Assembly (NCBI GenBank): GCA_914767885.1
Contig: CAJZBQ010000015.1
Coordinates: 186,001 to 250,000 of the forward strand
DNA from: Blepharisma stoltei
Taxonomy: Eukaryota; Ciliophora; Heterotrichea; Heterotrichida; Blepharismidae
DNA: 64,000 bases
Direction of reading: 5' to 3'
Made by a program: the position numbers and the translations under genes. Below the pieces are notes generated by a model. The model did not search any database and was not told the origin of the DNA. It saw nothing but the letters and a program-made list of their open reading frames with translations. Shown piece after piece: positions 1 through 8,635 of this stretch. Every line of letters begins with the position of its first letter. The first letter of the stretch is position 1.

Positions 1-21
1 TGCAAATTTTTTAAATTTTAA

Positions 22-689
22 TTAGTTAACAGCAATCCCTTCGTTTCTTACTTTTTGCTGATTTTGCGCTATCATATGAGCAATAGCTAAGTGCATCATA
101 CTGCGCCTATTTAAATTGAGAGAAGATCTAGTTTGAGCAGGTTGACTGATATCTGAAATAAATTAAATTTTTTTTTTTTTTAAAAAACAAATTAAATAAT
201 TTTTTTTTCATAATCACTGATAAACTGCGTTTGAAATTGTTTAGGATACGGATAAGGATACATATAATTTCTCCATCCGAATGCCTGTGGAAAAGCATAT
301 GGAAGTGATTGGAAATTAAAATTGCGAAAAGACGCATAGTTTTGTATTAAAGGCTGAGGTTGAATATTTTCTTGCTGTTTTTGAGGTAGGTTCTGAGGCG
401 ATTTAGCCTGCTTAGGCATAGATTTTATTTTAGCCATAAGACTAGCTAAGCCTTCAACAGCCTCATCTTCATCAGATACTTCAAATTTTCGAATATTTCT
501 AGTTCTTTTCTTTGGAAAATTCAAGGATATGTCAGCAGTAAGATTATTTTCATGTGTATTTCTATCAATGGAACAGTTTAATAATTCAAGATCTTCAAGA
601 ATTTCACTATTAGATGCTTGATAATATGGAGCTTGGCTCCTCAGCTTTTTAAGGTAGCCAAATGCAGGCATATTGTTGTTATTTTTCAT
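22..689 (-). CDS. hypothetical protein, 198 aa after removal of one short IES
   Basis: Reads from ATG at 689 to TAA at 22-24 once 71 bp (145-215) are removed; 597 coding nt remain, a whole number of codons. The N-terminal 158 residues are polar with a QKQQ/PQPL-rich middle and an aromatic PYPYPKQF stretch; the last 40 residues (beginning SQPAQTRSS, ending EGIAVN) lie beyond the IES. Without removal the frame runs into TAA 7 codons after the junction. No known domain recognised. The next gene to the right is on the same strand, separated by a family A MITE. The join rests on a 7-bp direct repeat and a matching frame; function unknown. Confidence 0.7.
145..215. other. short internal eliminated sequence, 71 bp
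   Basis: AT-rich segment between two copies of ACTGATA (145-151 and 216-222) inside a coding region. Deleting one copy plus the spacer rejoins the frame (…QFIS-QPAQ…). No GT…AG borders, so not an intron. Border ambiguous within the 7-bp repeat. Confidence 0.65.
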
Positions 690-811
690 CAGAAAATTAT
701 ATATTGTGATTAATAAAAGTAATAAAATTTTACTAACAGATCAATTATTTTTACCAAAAATCAGAAGATCAAGGCATCAAAAATAATTTTAAATAAATTT
801 AGGAATAGCTC

Positions 812-1206
812 TAACTCCCCCCCCCCCCCTCCGTGAGCGAACAAAACCATTAGAAAAATCGCCATTTTTTGACCAAAAACCCACCCTCCGTGAGTGAACA
901 AAAATTGTTTTAATAGAAAAAATTTTAATGGAAAAAAAAATTTTGATATATAAGTGATAATTAGTATAATGAAATCTAGAGCTAATTCTGTTTAATTTTA
1001 AACAAATTGTTTTTTAAAACATAAATTTTGCAAATTAAATTAATATTTGCTTCCCAATTTTTGCAAATTAGGATTTTTTTAAATTTCGAAAAAAATATAT
1101 TTTTATAAAATTTATATATAAATTTTTTTTTAAAAAAAAAAATTAACCCCCCTCCGTGAGCGAACAAAATTTTTTTTTGTTCGCTCACGGAGGGGGGGGG
1201 GAGTAA
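812..1206. mobile_element. family A MITE copy (A1), intergenic
   Basis: TAA-flanked element of about 390 bp. Left end: CTCC, C-run, then TCCGTGAGCGAACAAAA, then a second direct copy of that word at about 883-905. Right end: a hairpin of two facing copies (about 1146-1203) ending in a G-run and GGAG, then TAA. AT-rich interior with the family-typical ATTAGTATAATGAAATCTAGAGC. No transposase ORF. Confidence 0.9.
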
Positions 1207-1375
1207 GAAGATTTGGCTGCTGATAATAAGCGCCATCTATTTTATACTAGACTTATACTAAACCTTTAGATGTATTAAGTCTTCCAGTATTTATTTACAA
1301 AAAATCCAAAATCACTTATTAAATTGCATTAGAAACTCTTTTTGGTTAAAAATTTCTTCCTGCTATTATTATTTA

Positions 1376-3997
1376 TTACATTATTTTTCTGTGTTTTCTT
1401 GTCGATATTGAATATGTTGAAGGCCTGGTTGGCTGGGTAGCACCTTCTTCGTTCCTTTTATGAAGCCCAAACATCATTGATTTCGGAGACCAGAAAAATT
1501 TTGTATTTTCTACATTAGTCGCATTAGCTTTTCTTTCTTGACTTTTAATTCCTTTCAGCTTGCTTTTTATATCTTTCATTTCTTGCAGCACAGCATGGTT
1601 ACTAAGCCCGCCAATTTCAATTTTTTTCTGTGGTGGATTTCTGAATTTTATATCTATTTAGAGAGATTAATACTAAAATTTAAATTTAAAAAAAAAAATT
1701 TTGGTTTATATAAGCCAGTATATAACACTTTCTAAATCAGTGCATAAGCTATCATCATCTTCTTTGCTGTTTCCATCAGTTTCTCGATTCGGACTTTTAA
1801 TGCTCGTCAAGTCAAACTCGTCTTCTTTTTTGTCAATTTTTTGTGTTTCGCTGCTTTTAAAGGTATTTTGTGACCCTTCATTAGACTCGTCCCTTGACAA
1901 AGGATCATTTTTTTTCGCTTTTTGGGAAATTAAAAATGCCTTTGTGTCCCTTCTTTGAAGTCCTCTGGTTTTTTCTTTTTTTTGAATTTCTAATAAAGGT
2001 GATTTTTCTTGGATTTCTTCAGTCTTAGCTGCGATATTTTTGCTGGTTTGCCATATTAAATCTCTTGTGACGTGGCTTAAATTCATAAATTGTTCTTGGA
2101 GCTTTAAATGGGCTTGTAGGTTTAATTGTCAAAGATTTTCAAATAAATCATTAGTGGTGGACTGGTCTTGAAAATAAGCTTCTATTTGTTTTAATGTAAG
2201 AAAATACCCTATTATAGGATTATCTGTTAAAATTGCGACTAATTTTTTATCATAAATACGATCAGATCAATATTGACGGTAAAGCTTGTAAATATCTCCT
2301 GCAGACAATAAAGAATAAATCGTAGTGTCACTGTTTGCTCTAGGCGAAAGCTCTACATCAGTTTTAAAAATGCTATGAGGTTGCTTATTAGGCACTAACG
2401 TATATCTTTTTCTCATAAAATTCCTTTTATTTACATCACTTACTTCAGGATTTCCGAACCCTTTTTGGAGATCATTTATTACTCTTTGGGCTTTTTGGAT
2501 TGTGTAAGCATCGAATTCATTGTTTTCGCAATATTTTGTGATTTTGACAACTGAGCTGCATAAAAAAGACCCAAAATTTAGGACTTGGAAAAACATTTTG
2601 AGTAAGCATTTTTCCATGTCATGTAAATGGTCTAATTTGAAATTTATTAGGCCTTTATCATCTAAAATCATTTTTTTCTGATTAAAAGTTGACGAAAAAC
2701 TTGATGGGTTTGGACTAATTTGATCGGCTTTTAATAATTCAAGCTGCTGAGAAATTTCTAAGCAGGCTTGTTTTTTCTTTATTTCCTCATGAGTCAGTTC
2801 TTGGAATCTGTCACTTAAAGACGACTCTTTGAATGACATTTCGTTATACACCTGTATGATATTTCTTATTGATTTCTCATCTAATGGCTCTGTAATTTGA
2901 AGGGTATCATCGTAATTTGCGATTATTTTTTTTATTATTTCTAGTCTTTCTCTATAATATACAAGTTTCTGATTATTCTCTTTTTCTTTTACGGAGCTGC
3001 CTTCGTATTTTTCGATTTCTACTTTAAGGGCAGCCATCATTGAGTTATAGTTTTCTTTTCTCCTCTCAGAAATCAATGACTGTTGGCCTATATTTTCAAT
3101 AATTCCTACAATTTCGCTTCTTAAATCGTCCCTGATTTTTAATTGGGCTTCGTATTTTCTTTCTTGCTCAAGTTTAATATTTTTAGTGATATAAATATAG
3201 TTCATATTTTGATTTTGAGCTAATATAAAGTTATTTTTGGCCACAATTTTTGTGCTGTTTACTTCATCATGTTTTGGATCAATTTCTTTCTGCAGATTCA
3301 TAGCTTCTTTTACTCGTTCTTTTCATATTTGTAAATTTTTCCACTCTTTGGCTTTCATTTCTATCAGCCCTTTTGAATTAAATGCTTCATCAGATGTACT
3401 TAATTCAGCTTCTTCTAGCCTAGATTTTAGGTCAATAATTTCATTTTCTAAGGGGTAAGGGTTTTTTTTATAGAAAAAAAAATTAATTTACTATTAAATT
3501 TAAGATTTATTTCGAATAAATGCCCGAAATGTATTTTTAGAAATAAAAGCCATAGAAAGCTTATTATTTATAGAAAATAGCATTGCCAATTTTTCTAAAA
3601 GACGTGTCGAGCTTTTTGGAGAAAGCAGAGCAAATACATTTGAGTTTTGAAATAGCTCAGGTGAGCGTCTAGAAGATGATGATTTTGGTTTTATTGGAGA
3701 TGCTAAGCCAGTTAACGATTGGCAAACTGAAATAAGTTGATCAAGGATTTCTTCTTTATGATAGTTATCATCAATCAATTCATCCAATACCGATTTAAGC
3801 TCAAAAATATCTTTTTGCTTTTTTATTTCCTCTGCTGATTTTTCTTCAGATACCAAGTATTCAGCACTCAAAATTGTATTTAATCGATTTGTATCAAAAC
3901 GCACGTTTTCGTCAAAACTTGGCACTGAGTTTTGAGTATCAATTTCAGCCAAAGTCTTCTTTGTACCAGATCTAATTATATCGTAACTTGTTTCCAT
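1376..3997 (-). CDS. coiled-coil hypothetical protein, about 834 aa
   Basis: ATG at 3997, TAA at 1376-1378. The frame passes through several TGA codons read as Trp (2267-2269 and the TGA in FENLWQLN near 2130) and needs two removals: 45 bp near 3456-3500 (join …RNKS-YPLENE…, TTA repeat) and 72 bp at 1651-1722 (join …ESVI-KFRNPPQ…, TA repeat). Charged helical stretches such as KYEAQLKIRDDLRSEI and EKENNQKLVYYRERLEI suggest coiled coil; a Ser-rich KPKSSSSRR lies near residue 115. No catalytic motif seen. The first 165 residues could be a separate gene if the 45-bp join is wrong, because a 45-bp deletion is frame-neutral and so does not test itself. Confidence 0.6.
1651..1722. other. short internal eliminated sequence, 72 bp
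   Basis: TA-bounded, AT-rich, inside the preceding gene. Removal between TA 1651-1652 and TA 1723-1724 changes a stop-terminated frame into …SVIKFRNPPQKK…, linking two clear coding stretches. Confidence 0.65.
3456..3500. other. possible 45-bp internal eliminated sequence
   Basis: TTA at 3456-3458 and 3501-3503 flank an A/T-run segment with an in-frame TAA. Deletion fuses two coding stretches on the minus strand. Alternative: an intergenic gap between two genes. Confidence 0.4.
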
Positions 3998-4293
3998 TTA
4001 TTTATCTGGTATGCAAAAAGTTTTAAGAATTTAAATTATTACAAATAAACAAGTACTAAATGGAGAATTTGAATTATATGGAGGGGTTTTGATATAATAA
4101 AAACTTTGCTAAAAGAATAGTCAGCAAACCATAGATTTTACCAAGAAAAATTTTGTTTTTCAAATTACTCTTTCAGAAATCTAAAACAATCGAAAAATTT
4201 ATTGTAAATTTGTATTTAATGAAAGTCAAAAAACTACTAAAAATATGAATGGAATATTAATTAACAATTGATTAATAGAAACATTATTAATCC

Positions 4294-4647
4294 TAACTCC
4301 CCCTTCCATGAGTGAACAAAAAAATTTTGTTCACTCGCTGGACTGGGGTTAATTTTTTTTTTAGAAAATATTTTTTTTCGAAATTTAAAAAAATCCTAAT
4401 TCGAAAAAATTGGGAAGCAAATATTTAATTTAATTTGCTAAATTTATGTTTTAAAAAGCAATTTGTTTAAAATTAAACAGAATTAGCTCTATATTTCATT
4501 ATACTAATTATCACTATATATCAAATTTTTTTTTCATAAAATATTTTTCTATTAAAAAAATTTTTGTTCGCTCACAGAGGGTGGGGTTTTTGGGCAAAAA
4601 ATAGGGATTTTTCTAATGGTTTTGTTCACTCACGGAGGAGGGAGTAA
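4294..4647. mobile_element. family A MITE copy (A2), intergenic
   Basis: TAA-flanked, with CTCC…GGAG tips. Orientation opposite to A1: the hairpin end is on the left (about 4297-4350) and the tandem-word end on the right (about 4565-4644). Slightly decayed (CCATGAGTGAAC and CACTCGCTGG variants). Confidence 0.85.
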
Positions 4648-4899
4648 GAAAATCGATAACTATAGCATTACCAAGAATAAAATAGATATTGCTGCATCAT
4701 AGTAAATTTTATTAAAGAAGATCTCACTTATAATTATATGTGAGGCAGCAGGATCAATCAGACCTAATTAGATCTTTACTCATCTGAAATGACTAAATTA
4801 AAATATTACTTTAATTAGTTATTTTCCTTTACTTTTGCAATCTAAGTTTCAACTATTATTTGTAAAATCAATGTCCTTATCATTATATTTAGTTAAATT
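4648..4899. other. intergenic, no gene seen
   Basis: AT-rich spacer between MITE A2 and the small gene at 4900; I see no ORF, RNA gene or repeat in it. Confidence 0.5.
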
Positions 4900-5088
4900 C
4901 TAAGCCTTCTTTACTTCCAGTGATTTGGGATATTTTCATCTTCCATAAGTATGAGCTCTTTTCTTTAAAAGATGTTCAATATACTGAGGCGAGTTAAGTT
5001 TTAGAGCTTCAATCATTCTTTTTGAGTCATTTCAAACATAAGGAGCAGTTCTGAAAGAGCTACCTAGACTTAAAATATTCCTAAACAT
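4900..5088 (-). CDS. small conserved-looking protein, 62 aa
   Basis: ATG at 5088, TAG at 4900-4902, with two in-frame TGA codons read as Trp (APYVWND, YGRWKYP), so it is invisible under the standard code. Basic (…HLLKKRAHTYGRWKYPK…), no signal peptide, no interruption. The N-terminus MFRNILSLGSSFRTAP is Arg/Ser-containing and lacks acidic residues, compatible with a mitochondrial presequence; that is inference. Family not recognised. Confidence 0.6.
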
Positions 5089-5264
5089 TTCAAAATCCTT
5101 TTATAAATGGTCCGAGAGATCAGCTGAATTTATTATCAATTTTCAAAACAGAAATTTATTTTTATTAAAATAATTTTCCTTTTTTATAGAATCATTGTAT
5201 ATATTTTTATTATAAAACATGTATTCTGCTTAAAAGGCATATTTTATTATTTATTATATCTTTT

Positions 5265-6148
5265 CTATCCTTCGCCTCTCCTTCTCTTCTTTCTGGTGAC
5301 CATTATATGTGCTAACGTAGGATTGTTCTTTTCTATCTTATCTAAGCATTGCTCCACCATAAAAGTGTACGCTTTTGCATTCAGAAAAGAGTCAAAGACT
5401 ACAGGTATGTTATTTCTTTCAAAAAAATTCCTATCAACTCTATATCTTCTCATAATTCAATCAATTTTTTTCATATGATACTTGCTATTATACGCAGATT
5501 TGCAGGTTTTACATAGCGCCCTTTTGAGTATTGGGCACCTAACTAAGTCACTTTTTATTGACAATCCACAGGATATACAAGTATTATGTTTCTTTTCCAA
5601 ATAAGCTAATTTTCCATCAGCTGGGTTATTTTGAGTTTTATCAGGAATTCATTTATTTCAGACTTCTGAGTTCCAGGAGTAATAATAAAATTCTTTGGAG
5701 ACACATGAAATTATAGCTGCTTCTTCTGGGGTCAAAAATTTAAAAATTTCAATTCAAGCTCGTTTAAAATATTTTATTTTATATAAAAATTAATATTTTT
5801 TATTTTAATTGATATAAATGCTATTTTTAGACAAATAGGATAAGTTTTGGGCTCTGGAGCTTCAAGCTTTTTTATTGGGGCGATCGTGCTTAAATTTAAA
5901 ATTTGGAACTGTTTGTTCCATTTTTCAGCGAATTCTATTGCTTCTTGAGGAGACTCTGAAGAAATTTTGAGTGGGGATAAGGATAAAGGGGTATAACAAG
6001 GAATATGAAATTTTGATTTTATTCATTTTCCGTATATACTTAGCTTTTTACCAACAGCTATAGGACCTAGACCAGGTTTTCCACACTTATCGCAGCATTT
6101 TAAAGGTTTGTCTTCGATTTCAAATATTTGTTCTGAGAACGCGGACAT
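5265..6148 (-). CDS. zinc-finger and F-box-like protein, 278 aa
   Basis: ATG at 6148, TAG at 5265-5267; reads through at least five TGA=Trp codons and one AT-rich interruption (about 5776-5822, 47 bp). Residues 19-51 hold C-x2-C-x25-H-x2-C (CDKCGKPG … FHIPC) with KWIKSK before the His, as in PARP-type zinc fingers. After the interruption FKFLTPEEAAIISCVSKEF fits an F-box-like helix pair. The C-terminal half has CISCG and ALCKTCKSAYNSKY cysteine pairs, likely another zinc site, and a basic KKRRRGEG tail. A role as a ubiquitin-ligase adaptor or nucleic-acid binder is inference from the motifs. Confidence 0.65.
5776..5822. other. short internal eliminated sequence, about 47 bp
   Basis: Pure A/T-rich segment between two AAAATA direct repeats (minus-strand reading). 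Removal gives …CLKIKYFKRAW…. An alternative TA pairing removes 29 bp and is also in frame, so the borders are not settled. Confidence 0.5.
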
Positions 6149-6282
6149 TTTTCTGGTCTTGATTATTTAAATTTGATTTAAGGGGATTACGATTTTAAGT
6201 TTTTAAATGGTGCGTTAAATCATATGTATTTGAGAATTAAATAGTGATTGTAAACTTATTTTAAATGCTGATGGACTACTAG

Positions 6283-7842
6283 TTAAGACATGGATGGAAC
6301 ACAATATTAAAAATGTCAGTTAGGGATAGGTCCTAGCTCCTGACACAAACAGGATGGACCTATAAACCGAGCTTAGTGAGAGAAGTCAAACTTCTTGAGA
6401 GTCCCGGCTTGAAGAGAAAGGTTGGTGCTGAGGCTGGCACCGACTAGAGAAGTCTTAATCGGCTTATTAACTTTAACAGTTCGACGGTTAGGCCGGTTCA
6501 ACTACCGTTGTTCAGAGTTATTAATTTAGCTGAACTTCAAGTGAAGGGGACTTTCAGACATTTAGCCAGAGTAATTCTATTAAACTTAAACTTAAAAACA
6601 TGGATTTTGGTATTGAGCTTCCTAATATCTCTTCTAAATCAATATCTTCTGTCTTCTGTGCAACTGGAGTTTTTTTCTTTGGAAATTGATTGAAAAATCG
6701 CTTTGGTTGGTTTTCTAAAGTTCTTTCTTCAGGCTTTGTAAGTGATCTTGACAAGTATTGGTTTTGCTTTTTTGAATTTTCTGCTTCTTGCAGAGAGTCT
6801 TGAAGAAACTTAGCTTCCGTTGCGACTCTATTCATCTGAGAGGTAAAATACTCCCCAAAAATCCTCAATTCTTCACTTGCCTCTCTTCTTAAATTTTTTA
6901 CATCCACAGAAATTCTTATTAAATTCGGCTTCACTTCATCAATTATTTTATTTTTCATATTCGAGACTGAAATCTGTGTTATTTTTACCTTCAAATTTGT
7001 ATTTTCATTAGAAATTTTCCTAATTTTTTCATTTGCTTCATCTAATTGCAGCTGCAGCTCAATATTTCTCTTAATCAGTTCTGAGTTTCTATATAATTTT
7101 TACTCTAACTCCCCCTCCGTGAGTGAACAAACCATTAGAAAAATCCCCTAATTTTTGCCCAAAAAACCACCCTCCGTGAGTGAACAAAAATTTTTTAATA
7201 GAAAAATTTTTTATGGAAAAAAATTTGATATAAATGATAATTATTATAATGAAATCTAGAGCTAATTCTGTTTAATTTTAAACGAATTGCTTTTTAAAAC
7301 ATAAATGCTATAAATTAAATTAATATTTGCTTTCCAATTTTTGCGAATTAGGATTTTTTTTAAATTCGAAAACAAAAATTTTTATAATGAGTGAACACAA
7401 TTTTTTTGTTCACTCACGAAGGGGGTTGGAGTAAGTTCTCTTCACTTAGTCCAAGCATCATATATTTTTCTTTAATCTTTTCATTTTCCATATCAAGCTG
7501 CCTTTGCCTAATTTCGCATTCTTCATGCTTCTTTAGAATTTCCAGCTCTTTTTTCTCGAATTCTTTATACATAGAGCTTCTTTCAAAAGATACTAAAACA
7601 TTTAGCTCGTTAATTTGTTTTTGGAGTCTTTTATAGGCCAATTCTAATGATTCTAAAGCATTGCCTTGCCCAGAATTTTGCAGCTTAAAAAGCAGCTGAC
7701 TATATTCTTCTTTTAATTTCATGTATTTTTCTTCAGAGTGAGAAAGCTGCCTCCTCAAATCATCAATTTCTTGATTTTGATGTGATTCTGAAACCCCAAG
7801 GTTATCAGCAAGTTTTCTGATTCCAGTCATCCAGCCTGACAT
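6283..7842 (-). CDS. coiled-coil protein, 302 aa, golgin-like in character
   Basis: ATG at 7842 (MSGWMTGIRKLADNLGVSES), TAA at 6283-6285. Requires removal of a family A MITE (7108-7433), a 15-nt intron (7089-7103) and a GC-richer insertion (6296-6605); 909 coding nt remain, divisible by three. The join reads …LSEENL-E-NSELIKRN… and the end reads …GSSIPKSMS-stop. Most of the protein is heptad-like coiled coil (DDLRRQLSHSEEKYMKLKEE, ELQLQLDEANEKIRKI). A short non-helical N-terminus followed by coiled coil resembles golgins or tethering factors, but no GRIP or other signature is visible. Without IES removal it would look like three broken ORFs. Confidence 0.75.
6296..6605. mobile_element. GC-richer insertion with 8-bp direct repeat
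   Basis: 310 bp (including one repeat copy) between ACATGGAT at 6288-6295 and 6598-6605. The middle (about 6330-6500) is clearly less AT-rich than its surroundings and contains inverted repeats such as GTTGGTGC…GGCACCGAC. Removal gives the host gene a natural end. No ORF of note. Confidence 0.6.
7089..7103 (-). other. 15-nt intron
   Basis: Minus-strand GTAAAAATTATATAG between codons of the coiled-coil gene; its removal is needed for the frame after MITE excision. Length and borders match the tiny heterotrich introns. Only a few bases separate it from the MITE edge. Confidence 0.8.
7106..7434. mobile_element. family A MITE copy (A3) inside a gene
   Basis: TAA at 7106-7108 and 7432-7434. Tandem-word end on the left, hairpin end on the right. 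Deleting 326 bp with one TAA restores the frame of the coiled-coil gene. Confidence 0.9.
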
Positions 7843-7948
7843 TTTATTTTACTTTATCAGCAGCATCTTCACTAATAAACTTTGATTTATTAATAATAAA
7901 AATTAAATAAATATTTTTCTCTTTGGATTGTAAAAATATGCTATTGCA

Positions 7949-8091
7949 ATTTCCTATGGATGGCGATGCTTTGGCGTTGATTTCCCCACTGGGAAAATAT
8001 TTTGGTTCAACCAGTACCATATGGTTTGGCCAAAACCAAAAATTTTTCCAGTGGGGAAAATCAAGGCCAAATAGTGGTATCCATGGGAAAT
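7949..8091. mobile_element. foldback (inverted-repeat) element, intergenic
   Basis: Imperfect inverted repeat of about 60 bp per arm: ATTTCCTATGGATGGCG… with TTTCCCCACTGGGAAAATA on the left mirrors CCAGTGGGGAAAAT … TATCCATGGGAAAT on the right, with further mirrored CCAAA words near the centre. Lies between two divergent gene starts (7842 and 8186). Confidence 0.6.
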
Positions 8092-8185
8092 CTCTCATAT
8101 CAAAGCAGAGTTTTCTTTATAGGAAATCCATAATTGATAAATATTTTAGTGTTCGTTAAAAATTTATAAAATTAAAAATTCGAAT

Positions 8186-8434
8186 ATGGATTCAATTGAA
8201 AATTTGAATATGAAAGATAGCACGAAACTCAAGCCAAATCATACAAAAATTTGTGAAACACAAGAAACTGTCGCTTCTGAAACAGAAAGCTCATCTAAAA
8301 CTTTTACAGTAGATAAAAGTCTTTCACCTCTAATCTGCAGAAGGTTAAAGTTTGTAAGATATAGTACTCGAAATGCTGATGAAGATATGAAATTGACTAA
8401 TAAAAGCATTCGCAAAAGACAGAAGATAAGTTAA
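8186..8434 (+). CDS. small hypothetical protein, 82 aa
   Basis: Uninterrupted ATG-to-TAA frame. Ser/Thr/Glu-rich first half (TVASETESSSKTFTVDKSL) followed by a basic segment (CRRLKFVRYSTRN) and a basic C-terminus (IRKRQKIS). No domain recognised; possibly a short nuclear or cell-cycle substrate, which is a guess. Divergent from the coiled-coil gene at 7842. Confidence 0.5.
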   Translation: MDSIENLNMKDSTKLKPNHTKICETQETVASETESSSKTFTVDKSLSPLICRRLKFVRYSTRNADEDMKLTNKSIRKRQKIS

Positions 8435-8635
8435 CTTACTCTAATATTTATAGAAATTCAAAGCGTTTTCAATTATAAATTCCCTTATTAACTACTGAAA
8501 ACTGGCTCCTATTAAATTCCCTCTATCATTTCAGTCTGCTCCTAAAAGTTACCTTTCCTTTCTCTCATTATCTTTTTTTTCCAATTCTTAATTTTTCCTA
8601 ACAATTTCTCATAAATAGATAATAATAGTTTATTT

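Noticed and set aside
812-1206. CRISPR-like array from repeated TCCGTGAGCGAACAAAA words
   Set aside because: Only four copies in mixed orientation at element ends, with no regular spacers and a eukaryotic context.
982-1236. ORF of 84 codons inside a family A MITE, and similar ones in other copies
   Set aside because: Arises from poly-A/T and G-run sequence, is not conserved in frame between copies and has no domain.
3456-3500. 44-nt GT-AG intron instead of an IES
   Set aside because: All other introns here are 15 nt, and the TTA direct repeat fits an IES better; left as uncertain.
5265-6148. UAG=Gln code (older Blepharisma table)
   Set aside because: TAG ends this gene and the 62-aa gene at sensible places and never occurs inside a reconstructed frame, whereas TGA does repeatedly.
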